Assembly (NCBI GenBank): GCA_029239235.1 | Contig: JAQZBD010000004.1 | Location: 1-40,833, forward strand | Direction of reading: 5' to 3' | Length of the DNA stretch: 40,833 nucleotides | DNA from: Herbinix sp. | GTDB taxonomy: Bacteria; Bacillota; Clostridia; Lachnospirales; Lachnospiraceae | Shown here: in pieces, positions 1-7,166 of the stretch | How the letters are laid out: every line of letters begins with the position of its first letter | How positions within the stretch are numbered: the stretch's first letter is position 1 | Translations under genes and position numbers: made by a program | The notes under the pieces: model-generated | What the model saw: the letters and a program-made list of their open reading frames with translations, nothing else | Database searches by the model: none | What the model was told of the DNA's origin: nothing

Positions 1-21
1 TCTCATTACTTGACTTGCCAT
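1..21 (-). CDS. rpsJ: 30S ribosomal protein S10, first 7 codons (partial at left edge)
   Basis: Reading leftwards from position 21, the minus strand gives ATG followed by codons for M-A-S-Q-V-M-R and then leaves the window. An AAGGAGG Shine-Dalgarno (complement of 33-39) sits 11 nt before the ATG. This N-terminus matches my memory of ribosomal protein S10 in Clostridia/Lachnospiraceae. The position fits too: in Firmicutes the S10 operon lies downstream of rpoBC on the same strand. The long structured leader and good promoter upstream suit the first gene of a ribosomal operon. Only seven residues are visible, so the call is an inference from start sequence and context. Extending the sequence leftwards would settle it. 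Confidence 0.72.
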
Positions 22-320
22 AAAAAAAGCCGCCTCCTTTTCGCACTTAATTTCAGTACGACAAGTGGTGACTGTACACTCATCCGTGTGTATCTTCATC
101 TTTCGTACGAATAACCCGGTGAAACCGGATTTTAACTAACAAATCATTGCTGATTTGCTAACGATATGATGCATGATATTCTTCACACGTTTATCTGCCT
201 AAAGCAGAATCTATATGGTACAGTGACTTGTCGCCAGTTTCATAACTTGACCTTCGCTCCACGGAAAACCTGCCAGGCTTGGCAGCAACCTCACGCTTCA
301 ACGCTATCAATGTCACAACA
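22..320 (-). promoter_or_regulatory. Structured 5' leader of the S10 operon
   Basis: About 300 nt separate the inferred transcription start (near 320) from the rpsJ ATG at 21. Several perfect inverted repeats are visible: 56-61 with 103-108, CCGGT/ACCGG at 116-128, CAAATCA/TGATTTG at 140-157, and CTGCCA/TGGCAG at 270-285. No reading frame here looks like a protein, and the plus-strand ORF at 166-522 has none of the marks of a gene. Ribosomal operons are often autoregulated through such leaders, so a feedback element is likely, but I cannot match it to a named leader family with confidence. Confidence 0.5.
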
Positions 321-326
321 TGAGAT

Positions 327-355
327 ATTATATAATACCTACAAAGTATTTGCAA
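327..355 (-). promoter_or_regulatory. Sigma-A promoter for rpsJ/S10 operon
   Basis: On the minus strand, -35 TTGCAA (350-355) and -10 TATAAT (327-332) are separated by exactly 17 nt. It faces rpsJ and is the only strong promoter between the DUF4097 gene and the left edge. Confidence 0.7.
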
Positions 356-593
356 GTACTTTTTTTAGATTTTTCACAATGATTCATATTTATTATACTT
401 TTAAGTATTTTAAAGTAAATTATTCCATGTATTCCAGGCAAATCTGTGGTTATTGTTACCATAATTACGCATTCTATGCGAAACCACTCTATGGAAAATC
501 AATAGATGGAAAATGTACTTAATATATTTGCGTGAGAGGTTGGAATATACTCGAATAGTTATAACTTATTTCTATACTATATGTTCCCTCGAA

Positions 594-640
594 ATGTCCC
601 CTCGAACAGACTTTATATACTGGGTCTGACCAGGGGACAT
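594..640. repeat. 47-bp inverted repeat downstream of the DUF4097 gene
   Basis: ATGTCCCCT (594-602) pairs perfectly with AGGGGACAT (632-640). An inner CAGAC/GTCTG pair extends the hairpin. It lies about 50 nt past the stop codon of the minus-strand DUF4097 gene, but no T-run follows on either strand, so a simple intrinsic terminator is doubtful. The partial copy TTCCCTCGAAAT at 584-595 resembles the TCCCCTCGAA inside the element. It may be a small dispersed palindrome or a processing site. Confidence 0.5.
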
Positions 641-687
641 GCTGTAATTTAATATTTGCCTAGGTTACTTGATAACAATGATTGTAT

Positions 688-1836
688 CTACCTGCTATTT
701 ACCTGAATATCGCCGCTGGTGGTTGATATGTCAAGGTTAATTAGGGGACTTGAACCAACGGTTCCGGAAGCATCTCTTTCATCCTTACTAAAATCGATTA
801 GGTCATCAAAATAGGTTCTGATATCTCCACTGGAGGTATTTGCATTAAAGCTGAACCGGAGTTCGGAGGGAATCGTCAGATCCACGTCACCACTGGAGGA
901 TTCTATCTTAATATTATCATTGATGAAAGAAGCATCCTTGGCAAATATAACAGTTACTACGCCGGAGGTTGTAGTAAAATCACCAGCACCTGCCAGCTCA
1001 GTAATTCGAAGATCTCCACTGGAAGCATATGCTCTTGTATAGCCCTCGGAATCAGTTATAATAATCTCACCGGAGCTCGTTCGGATATCCTTTTTTCCGG
1101 AGCTTGCCTTTATGACGATATCGCCGCTCGAGGCTTCTGCTTTGAGCTGGCCAACAACATTTTCAATGATAATGCTGCCTGAGGTTGAGGAAACTTGCGT
1201 ATCTCCGGCACCCGCTTGGATTTCAATGTCACCGCTGCTAGATGAAATACTTCTAGCTCCTTCTGCTTTCTTAAAGGTGATACTTCCACTGGAGGTTGAG
1301 ACATTGATATCTTCCGCAGTCACCTCATTCATTTTTATGTCTCCGCTGGAACAGGATGCATCAAATTTCTTAAGGATAAGCGCCATGTCCGAATCGATAA
1401 CTCCACTGGAAGTACTTACCGATAATGTACCACTGTAACCGGAGGGGAGGTAGATTTCCATCCTGCTGTATCGGTTCATACCAAATATCCAGCTATTGAC
1501 GTGTTCCTTCCTGCCTTCTAGATTTAATTTGCCTCCGCTCTTTGTAATCCTTGTAAAATCATCCTCCTTCGGGGAAAAGCTCATATACTCCTTTAAAACC
1601 AGTTCTCCTGTATCGCTGGTATATAACACAACATCCTCGGAATCATAGTCAATTACGATTGCTTCAATACCTTCGAGATCGGCGTTTTGCGTATTCACAA
1701 GCTTCAGGTTAGAATATCCGGATACAGAAGAGTTGATACGAAAGCCGCCGTATCCGATCATAATCACCAACAGTACGATTAATCCAACTATAATGATAGA
1801 AAAAATAGAAATCAGAATAATAATTAATTTTCTCAT
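688..1836 (-). CDS. DUF4097-family membrane-anchored beta-repeat protein
   Basis: The protein has 382 residues starting MRKLIIIL. One N-terminal membrane helix (about residues 3-28) is followed by an external domain built from a repeated SSG-D/S-I motif (TSSGVI, CSSGDI, TSSGSI, SSSGDI and so on), recurring about every 15-25 residues to the C-terminus. This is the hallmark of the DUF4097 'putative adhesin' family, thought to fold as a beta-helix; its function is not established. The start at 1836 is chosen because AAAGGAG lies just upstream and the ATG overlaps the previous gene's TGA (ATGA). The longer frame reaching 2031 is only read-through overlap with the neighbour. It is the last gene of a PadR-controlled operon with a HAAS-type membrane protein, so it probably acts in the envelope. 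A role as anti-sigma-like sensor or surface scaffold is speculation. Confidence 0.85.
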   Translation of the reverse strand: MRKLIIILISIFSIIIVGLIVLLVIMIGYGGFRINSSVSGYSNLKLVNTQNADLEGIEAIVIDYDSEDVVLYTSDTGELVLKEYMSFSPKEDDFTRITKSGGKLNLEGRKEHVNSWIFGMNRYSRMEIYLPSGYSGTLSVSTSSGVIDSDMALILKKFDASCSSGDIKMNEVTAEDINVSTSSGSITFKKAEGARSISSSSGDIEIQAGAGDTQVSSTSGSIIIENVVGQLKAEASSGDIVIKASSGKKDIRTSSGEIIITDSEGYTRAYASSGDLRITELAGAGDFTTTSGVVTVIFAKDASFINDNIKIESSSGDVDLTIPSELRFSFNANTSSGDIRTYFDDLIDFSKDERDASGTVGSSPLINLDISTTSGDIQVNSR

Positions 1837-2516
1837 TGTCTCAACTCCTTTAATCGGAACACAAGCTCCAGTATTGCGTGAACACAAGCTCCTGCCAGAA
1901 ATATGATCCAACTTGCATACCAGGCAAAGGTTGCAAAGCTTACTACGAAATAGATGAGAATTATGAAGGTCCAGGCTACACAGATGGTTGCGCTTTTCAC
2001 TGACTTTGTTTTTACGGTGCTGCTCTTCCATTCCTTAAACTCTTCCACAACGGTATCTTCCGTGCGACGGTATTTTGGATGCATGCTGCTTATGTAAACA
2101 AGCATACAGGTCGGTATCATTGCCAGTAACAGCATCAGAATCAAACCCAAAGAGGTAATATTAACATTGCTGTAGGTAAAACCGTCTACCAATGTCAGCG
2201 TGATGAATACAATGACACTCAAAATATAAAGTCCGGCTGCGGCTGTCTTTACCACTGCAATTTTTCTAGTTCTCGACTCTTGCTCTTCTCGTCCTTCCGG
2301 ACTCATTTCTTCCAACCCCAGAAATAGCTCTGATACATTACCGATAGAGCTTACCACATTTTTAAAGGCATCCTCGGGATTTACACCGTTTGTAAGCAGA
2401 TCCTGATAACGTTCCTCCGAGTTGACTAATAATTCTTCTTTCAGTTCAAAAGCTTTTCTAGTCTTGGGAGCACTCTCAAAAAGCTTCTCAATATGAGATT
2501 TCATTTTCTCGTTCAT
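1833..2516 (-). CDS. HAAS/DUF1700-type membrane protein
   Basis: The protein has 227 residues. Residues 1-75 are charged and helical (MNEKMKSHIEKLFES, then a segment containing NPEDAFKNVVSSIG and ELFLGLEEM), the usual shape of the cytosolic HAAS/DUF1700 domain found next to PadR regulators. Four hydrophobic segments follow at about residues 92-112, 120-143, 175-195 and 200-222, giving a small integral membrane protein. It starts 15 nt after the PadR gene and its stop overlaps the next ATG by 4 nt, so the three genes are translationally coupled. In known examples such proteins pair with PadR-type transcriptional control of envelope functions, but their biochemical activity is unknown. Identification rests on architecture and context. 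Confidence 0.8.
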   Translation of the reverse strand: MNEKMKSHIEKLFESAPKTRKAFELKEELLVNSEERYQDLLTNGVNPEDAFKNVVSSIGNVSELFLGLEEMSPEGREEQESRTRKIAVVKTAAAGLYILSVIVFITLTLVDGFTYSNVNITSLGLILMLLLAMIPTCMLVYISSMHPKYRRTEDTVVEEFKEWKSSTVKTKSVKSATICVAWTFIILIYFVVSFATFAWYASWIIFLAGACVHAILELVFRLKELRQ

Positions 2517-2531
2517 CTATATTCCCTCCTT

Positions 2532-2855
2532 CTATTTAATTAAAGTATCAAGAATTGCCTTCGTATTCTCCCAGTCTTTTTTATACTCCTGATAAACGTC
2601 ACGGCCTTTACTTGTGATTGAATAATACCTTCGTCGCGCTCCTACCTCCTGGTCACCCCAGTAGGAAGTAATCAGCTGAGCCTGTTCCAGTCGGCGAAAG
2701 GCAGTATATAAGGTTGCCTCCTTCAATTCATACAAGTTATTGGTTTTTTCCATGATTTCCTTATTAATCTGATAACCGTAGCTGTCACCTTCCAAGAGGT
2801 GCGCCAGTATAATGGGTTCGGTATGTCCGCGTATAACATCAGATGTAATCGACAT
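2532..2855 (-). CDS. PadR-family transcriptional regulator
   Basis: The protein has 107 residues, the usual size of a compact PadR repressor. The winged-helix core is clear: ILAHLLEGDSYGYQINKEI, then LKEATLYTAFRRLEQAQLI, then a wing with GARRRYYSITSKGRDVY. The C-terminal helix (about residues 87-107) is the dimerisation helix. The AAAGGAGG ribosome site is 8 nt before ATG 2855. It is first in an operon with the HAAS-type and DUF4097 genes. The promoter ahead of it has consensus -35 and -10 boxes overlapped by a 27-bp palindrome, so autorepression is likely. The inducer cannot be told from sequence; PadR proteins bind phenolic or other amphipathic compounds in studied cases. Confidence 0.93.
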   Translation of the reverse strand: MSITSDVIRGHTEPIILAHLLEGDSYGYQINKEIMEKTNNLYELKEATLYTAFRRLEQAQLITSYWGDQEVGARRRYYSITSKGRDVYQEYKKDWENTKAILDTLIK

Positions 2856-2879
2856 GCAGCTACCTCCTTTTTGTTTATT

Positions 2880-2916
2880 ATTATATTTCTATATACCTCA
2901 CCTGTCAAGGTATATA
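2880..2916 (-). promoter_or_regulatory. padR operon promoter with overlapping palindromic operator
   Basis: Minus strand: -35 TTGACA (2903-2908), 17-nt spacer, -10 TATAAT (2880-2885), identical to the sigma-A consensus. A perfect inverted repeat TATATACCT-N9-AGGTATATA (2890-2916) covers the spacer and the -35 box. A dimeric regulator bound there would block RNA polymerase; the PadR protein encoded immediately downstream is the obvious candidate. Confidence 0.8.
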
Positions 2917-2965
2917 TTTTTGTAAAGTAATATATTTTATGATGTATTAAATCATTGCATTATAA

Positions 2966-3013
2966 AAGCTGAATAAAATCCGGTATACTCTATACCATAA
3001 TTTCATTCAGCTT
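2966..3013 (-). terminator. Hairpin, likely terminator after the methyltransferase gene
   Basis: AAGCTGAAT (2966-2974) pairs with ATTCAGCTT (3005-3013), and inside it GGTATA (2982-2987) pairs with TATACC (2991-2996). It lies between the end of the methyltransferase gene and the padR promoter. The T-run on the minus strand is short (TTTTATAA), so efficiency is uncertain. Confidence 0.55.
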
Positions 3014-3070
3014 CATCCAACATATCCTATGCAATTATATCTTCTATATTATATTAAATTTAATCTTTCT

Positions 3071-3110
3071 AATTTTATCTTTTTAAATTTTATCTTTTTA
3101 AATTTTATCT
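3071..3110. repeat. 15-bp tandem repeat, about 2.7 copies
   Basis: The unit AATTTTATCTTTTTA is repeated at 3071-3085, 3086-3100 and in part at 3101-3110. The last partial copy covers the stop codon of the methyltransferase gene. It is A+T-only except for the C of each unit and probably arose by slippage. Confidence 0.8.
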
Positions 3111-3968
3111 CTCCCAACGTCCTGAGGCACCACAGGGAAGGACTAGTCCATTTCCCGACACCGGAAGACCGATTTCATCAGCAGATACCTTGCCACCGAA
3201 TTTCTTGCTGATTTCTTCGGATAACATATAGGTTAATACCCCTGCCTGCAGTCCCGTTGTATAAGAATTTAAGAGAAAAAACAGCGGCTCGTCCGTCAAA
3301 GCCTGAGTACACAGCTGAACAAAGGGATGGATGCTGTCCTCAATCTTCCAGGTCTCTCCCTTTGGTCCTCTTCCATAGGAGGGCGGGTCCATGATGATTG
3401 CATCATATTTATTTCCCCTTCTGATCTCACGCTCTACAAACTTCACGCAGTCATCTACGATATAGCGGATTGGTGCTTCTGCCAGTCCTGAAGCCGCCGC
3501 ATTCTCCTTCGCCCAGGTTACCATTCCCTTCGAGGCATCCACATGGGTCACTGAGGCACCGGCCTTTGCTGCTGCCAGAGTTGCACCGCCGGTATATGCA
3601 AATAGATTGAGCACTTTTACCTGTCTGTCCCCCACGCTCTTTATCTTCTCCGAGAACCAGTCCCAGTTCACCGCCTGCTCCGGAAACAGCCCCGTATGCT
3701 TAAAGCTAAAGGGTTGAAGATGAAAGGTTAGCCCTTTGTAGTTGATATCCCATTGCTTGGGTAAATCAAAGAACTCCCATTCACCGCCTCCTTTGGAGCT
3801 TCGATGATAATGAGCATTTGGCTTTTTCCAGCCTTTCTTGTCCTTTGCAGTATTCCAGATCACCTGAGGATCCGGACGTACCAATATATATTCTCCCCAG
3901 CGCTCCAGCTTCTCGCCGCCTGAGGTGTCAATCACTTCGTAGTCTTTCCAATCACTTGCAATCCACAT
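3105..3968 (-). CDS. Class I SAM-dependent methyltransferase (RlmI-like, COG1092 type)
   Basis: The protein has 287 residues. The SAM-binding motif I is LNLFAYTGGATLAAAKAG (about residues 120-138), followed by the acidic VDASKGMV loop. The catalytic motif is DAIIMDPPSYGRGP, the DPPS form used by RNA or small-molecule methyltransferases of the RlmI/RlmK group. The N-terminal section (GGEKLERWGEYILVRPDPQVIW) is a small beta domain rather than a full PUA domain, and the protein is shorter than E. coli RlmI (about 396 residues). The substrate is therefore uncertain; 23S rRNA cytosine is only a family-level guess. The start at 3968 has a weak GAGAG ribosome site but matches the usual family start as I recall it. 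It is monocistronic, with its own promoter at 4004-4032. Confidence 0.85.
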   Translation of the reverse strand: MWIASDWKDYEVIDTSGGEKLERWGEYILVRPDPQVIWNTAKDKKGWKKPNAHYHRSSKGGGEWEFFDLPKQWDINYKGLTFHLQPFSFKHTGLFPEQAVNWDWFSEKIKSVGDRQVKVLNLFAYTGGATLAAAKAGASVTHVDASKGMVTWAKENAAASGLAEAPIRYIVDDCVKFVEREIRRGNKYDAIIMDPPSYGRGPKGETWKIEDSIHPFVQLCTQALTDEPLFFLLNSYTTGLQAGVLTYMLSEEISKKFGGKVSADEIGLPVSGNGLVLPCGASGRWER

Positions 3969-4003
3969 AATTCTCTCGCTTTCTTGTGAAATATTTCTCT
4001 CCC

Positions 4004-4032
4004 ATTATAAAGCAGGCTATAGCGAATTACAA
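4004..4032 (-). promoter_or_regulatory. Promoter of the methyltransferase gene
   Basis: Minus strand: -35 TTGTAA (4027-4032), 17-nt spacer, -10 TATAAT (4004-4009), about 35 nt before the ATG at 3968. Confidence 0.65.
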
Positions 4033-4100
4033 TGCCAAGTTTTCATCCTGCTCCGCCTCTCTCTTAACCTTCTATCACCTATTTCTTAACAGATTTTAAC

Positions 4101-4129
4101 TTGACCATACAGGTAAGAACGTTTAAACT
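4101..4129 (+). promoter_or_regulatory. Possible promoter of the pspA-zinc ribbon-TPM-SPFH operon
   Basis: TTGACC (4101-4106), 17-nt spacer, TAAACT (4124-4129), about 140 nt before pspA. The match is moderate. The Bacillus homologous operon is driven by the ECF factor SigW, but I see no TGAAAC-N16-CGTA box here, so the real promoter may lie elsewhere in 4033-4268. The remainder of this interval shows no gene. Confidence 0.35.
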
Positions 4130-4268
4130 GGTAACTGTAATGAGTCACTAAAATTTGAATACACATGATATAAAGTGTGTTTTCGATTGGACACAATATA
4201 GTATGTACACGAGGGAAAGAAACAATAAATAATTTTAATTACCGCATAAACGGTAGAATGGAGGAAAT

Positions 4269-4943
4269 ATGGGTATTTTAACAAGATTCAGGGACATCAT
4301 GTCCAGCAACATCAACGCACTATTAGACAAAGCTGAAGATCCTGAGAAAATGATTGATCAGTGCCTTCGTAATCTCAACTCCGATTTGGGTAAGGTGAAA
4401 TCAGAAACCGCTGCAATCATGGCAGAGGAGCAACGTGCAAAAAGAGTCCTTGAAGATTGCAACGAAGAAATTGCTAAAATGCAATCCTATGCTGTAAAGG
4501 CACTGGAAGCTAACAATGATACTGATGCAAGAAAATTCCTTGAGCAAAAGGCTTCTCTCTCTTCAAAGCACCCCGGTCTACAGGAAGCCTACGATTTAGC
4601 TCATTCCAATGCTACTCATATGAGAGAAATGCATGACAAATTAGTGAATGACATTGACGAATTAGAAGCTCGCAAGGATATGATTAAGGGTAAGCTGGCT
4701 GTTGCTAAAACCCAGGAGAGAATTAATAAAATGAGCTCTTCCGTTGGAAGTGCAAATGATTCCATTGCAAGCTTTAAGAGGTATGAAGAGATGGCTGACA
4801 AAGCTCTGGATAAAGCCAATGCCATGGCAGAGTTAAATGCATCCTCTCAGGAGCAGTCGATCGAGGACTTAACAAAGAAGTATTCACAGGATTCTAATGT
4901 AGAGGATGAACTCGCTGCGCTGAAGGCCAACTTAGGAAAGTAG
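4269..4943 (+). CDS. pspA: PspA/IM30 (Vipp1) family membrane-stress protein
   Basis: The protein has 224 residues, the normal PspA length. It is almost entirely helical coiled coil: MGILTRFRDIMSSNINALLDKAEDPEKMIDQ at the N-terminus is the classic membrane-binding amphipathic helix and hairpin start, followed by long charged heptads to about residue 190. PspA/IM30 proteins are ESCRT-III-like filaments that coat and stabilise damaged membranes. A GGAGG site is 6 nt before the ATG. It leads a four-gene operon with a zinc-ribbon membrane protein, a TPM-domain protein and an SPFH protein, the same content and order as B. subtilis ydjFGHI, where YdjF is PspA. Assignment is firm; the exact stress that induces it is not visible. 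Confidence 0.93.
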   Translation: MGILTRFRDIMSSNINALLDKAEDPEKMIDQCLRNLNSDLGKVKSETAAIMAEEQRAKRVLEDCNEEIAKMQSYAVKALEANNDTDARKFLEQKASLSSKHPGLQEAYDLAHSNATHMREMHDKLVNDIDELEARKDMIKGKLAVAKTQERINKMSSSVGSANDSIASFKRYEEMADKALDKANAMAELNASSQEQSIEDLTKKYSQDSNVEDELAALKANLGK

Positions 4944-5038
4944 TCCATTAACAAAATAATCACGTGCGGGTTATAGGATAATGGATTTGAACAAATCATG
5001 AATTATTTATTAGTCCATTATGAAGCTACCCTGTCATG

Positions 5039-5074
5039 AACCGGAGAAAAAAGGCTTAACCTGCTTCTCCGGTT
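5039..5074 (+). other. Intercistronic hairpin between pspA and the zinc-ribbon gene
   Basis: AACCGGAGAA (5039-5048) pairs perfectly with TTCTCCGGTT (5065-5074), with an inner AGG/CCT pair. No T-run follows, and the ribosome site of the next gene begins only 11 nt later. It could protect the pspA mRNA 3' end or reduce downstream expression, giving more PspA than its partners. Confidence 0.6.
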
Positions 5075-5095
5075 TACGTGCGTAAGGAGGATTCT

Positions 5096-6241
5096 ATGTC
5101 CACTGTAATACATTATAAATGCCCTAATTGCGGGGCTGATATGGCATTTGACAGTCAGACCGGTCTGCTGCGCTGTGGAAGTTGCGGGAGAACAGATAAT
5201 ATCGAGCAAATGGCCGGAAAAGGCCACTCTTCTCATCAAGGTGATGTTTCCTTTGATATGGATGAGGAGGATAGAAAGGCAGCTGACTCTGCTTTTGAAT
5301 ATGATTATAATGATCCCTCGCATGAGGATGAGCCTAGCAATCACTCTACCTTTGGAGAAAATGAAGCAAATCAGTATCACTGTAATAACTGTGGAGCCGT
5401 GCTGATTACAGATTCTCAAACTACGGCCACAACCTGTAGTTTCTGCGGTGCAGGTGTGGTTCTGGGAGACCGCCTTACCGGAAGCCTTGCTCCGGCTAAA
5501 GTCATTCCCTTTACCATTAATAAAGAGCAGGCTCAGGAAGCATTTAAAAAATGGTGTAAGAAAGGTCTGTTAACTCCCAAGGATTTTATGACCGCGGATC
5601 GTATTAAAAACATCACCGGACTGTATGTTCCTTTCTGGTTGTATGACCTGAACGGACGGGGAGAGGTAGAGGCTACCTGTACCCGAGTACGCACCTATAC
5701 AATGGGTGATTGGATCTATACGGAGACCAAATGGTATCATGTTTACCGAAAGGTCGACCTGGATTATAACCGCGTTCCCTGTGATTCTTCTAAAAAAATG
5801 GAAGATTCCATGATGGATAAAATTGAGCCGTATAACTATAATAATCTTAAGGATTTTAACATGCCCTATCTCGCTGGGTATATCGCTGAAAAATATGATT
5901 TTACAGACGAACAGATGCTGCCAAGAATTAAGGAACGTGTGAACGGTTACGTGGATAGCTACATCCGTTCAACAATTAATGGTTACAGTACGGTTAATAT
6001 TAATTATCAGAATATTAATATAAGAAAACGCAATGCCGATTACACCCTGCTGCCCATTTGGATGGTTTGTTATGATTATCGCAAGGCGGAGCATATCTTT
6101 GCTATGAATGGTCAAACCGGTAAAATTGTTGGTAAACCTCCGTTGAGCAAGCAAAAAATCTTTACCTGGTTCGCCGGCATTTCCATTGGCAGCTTCGCAA
6201 TTATGCGTTTATTAACATTCATATTAGGGGGTGGCTTTTAA
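5096..6241 (+). CDS. TFIIB-type double zinc-ribbon membrane protein (YdjG-like)
   Basis: The protein has 381 residues from ATG 5096, which is preceded by AAGGAGG; the in-frame ATG at 5078 lies upstream of that site and is rejected. Two four-cysteine zinc ribbons are visible: CPNCG...CGSCG at about residues 9-31, and CNNCG...CSFCG at about 94-117. Between them is an acidic, disordered linker. The central part (about residues 130-345) is rich in aromatic residues and repeated YxxPFW/TRVRTY-type strands. A single hydrophobic segment near the C-terminus (FAGISIGSFAIMRLLTFILG) anchors it. Domain order and operon position equal B. subtilis YdjG. As I recall, YdjG/YdjH help recruit the SPFH protein YdjI to the membrane; I infer the same here. 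The stop overlaps the next ATG by 1 nt (TAATG). Confidence 0.85.
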   Translation: MSTVIHYKCPNCGADMAFDSQTGLLRCGSCGRTDNIEQMAGKGHSSHQGDVSFDMDEEDRKAADSAFEYDYNDPSHEDEPSNHSTFGENEANQYHCNNCGAVLITDSQTTATTCSFCGAGVVLGDRLTGSLAPAKVIPFTINKEQAQEAFKKWCKKGLLTPKDFMTADRIKNITGLYVPFWLYDLNGRGEVEATCTRVRTYTMGDWIYTETKWYHVYRKVDLDYNRVPCDSSKKMEDSMMDKIEPYNYNNLKDFNMPYLAGYIAEKYDFTDEQMLPRIKERVNGYVDSYIRSTINGYSTVNINYQNINIRKRNADYTLLPIWMVCYDYRKAEHIFAMNGQTGKIVGKPPLSKQKIFTWFAGISIGSFAIMRLLTFILGGGF

Positions 6242-7086
6242 TGGCACATTGGAAAAACAAAATAATTCCTCGCTACCTTATGGTCTTTTGTTTCATAATT
6301 TCTATGTTACTACTCAAGCCCAGTTCAGCATGGGCTGCTGAGGCGACAGATACTTTTCCACGAATCTATGATGATGCAGAACTTTTATCCACATCCGAAC
6401 TAAGTGATCTTAATTCTATGTGTATATCTTACGGCAATGATGCAGGAATTGGAATCTTTATTTTGACGCATAATGACTCCTCCTCAGTAGATGGAGAAAT
6501 TTATATAGAAAACTTCTACGACAGTACACTTTACGGCAATTATACTGATAGCGTTATTTTGCTGATTGATATGTCAAGACGGGATATGGTTCTAGAGGGG
6601 TATGGTACGGCAGAGACTTATATCCATTCTCAGCGTGGTGACAGTCTCCTTCAGGATATGAAACCTGATCTATCGAATGGAGATTATGCTGCTGCATTTG
6701 AGACCTTCATTAAAGAATCCAAGGCATATATGAAAGACACTTCTGATCCAAATTACAGCAGGGGTTATACCACAGCTACCGAGAACAACGATTATTCCAA
6801 GCAGGACTCTATCCTTATGAATATCTGGCTCCAATTGGGCATCTCCCTAGCCATCGGAGCAATTGCGGTTGGTATTATGGCATATAATGCAGGGGGAAGA
6901 ATGACTGTCGGCGGAAATACTTATATAGATCAAGGCCATTCCGGTCTAATCGGTAGAAGAGATGATTATATCCGTACCACTGTAACTCGTGTCAGAAAGC
7001 CGCAAAATAATAACTCTGGCGGTGGATTTCATGGTGGCACCTCCGCAGGCGGTCATTCCCACAGCACAAGCCGTGGAAGCTTTTAA
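6241..7086 (+). CDS. TPM-domain membrane protein with Gly/His/Ser-rich tail (YdjH/YgcG-like)
   Basis: The protein has 281 residues. Residues 1-33 are a signal peptide ending in AWA-A. A TPM domain follows (about 38-165: IYDDAELLSTSELSDLNSMC...GIGIFILTHND...NYTDSVILLIDMSRRDMVLEGYG). A hydrophobic helix at about 196-215 then precedes a cytosolic region ending in a low-complexity GGGFHGGTSAGGHSHSTSRGSF. TPM domains occur in proteins such as YgcG and in thylakoid TLP18.3, where a phosphatase activity has been reported, but most bacterial members are uncharacterised. Translation is coupled to the previous gene (TAATG). The two-ended topology, with an external TPM domain and a cytosolic glycine-rich tail, suits an adaptor that links extracytoplasmic sensing to the cytosolic SPFH/PspA scaffold; that is inference. 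Confidence 0.87.
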   Translation: MAHWKNKIIPRYLMVFCFIISMLLLKPSSAWAAEATDTFPRIYDDAELLSTSELSDLNSMCISYGNDAGIGIFILTHNDSSSVDGEIYIENFYDSTLYGNYTDSVILLIDMSRRDMVLEGYGTAETYIHSQRGDSLLQDMKPDLSNGDYAAAFETFIKESKAYMKDTSDPNYSRGYTTATENNDYSKQDSILMNIWLQLGISLAIGAIAVGIMAYNAGGRMTVGGNTYIDQGHSGLIGRRDDYIRTTVTRVRKPQNNNSGGGFHGGTSAGGHSHSTSRGSF

Positions 7087-7166
7087 TTCTTTTGCCGCAA
7101 TTTTGATTTTCATAATCATCTTGTCATAGGATTAATAGGTATAATAAAAAATAGGAGGTTTTTCTC

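Noticed and set aside
22..320. Known riboswitch, tmRNA or SRP RNA in the rpsJ leader
   Set aside because: I compared it with remembered cores of SAM, cobalamin, c-di-GMP, c-di-AMP, lysine, glmS, L20 and SRP elements and found no match; the rpsJ start explains it better.
166..522. Plus-strand frame of 118 codons near the left edge
   Set aside because: It runs opposite the rpsJ promoter and leader, lacks a ribosome site, and has a composition (many Cys, His, Tyr, Phe) unlike a real protein.
1837..2031. Longer N-terminus of the DUF4097 protein
   Set aside because: The extension lies inside the HAAS-type gene in another frame; the ATG at 1836 has a ribosome site and the typical ATGA overlap.
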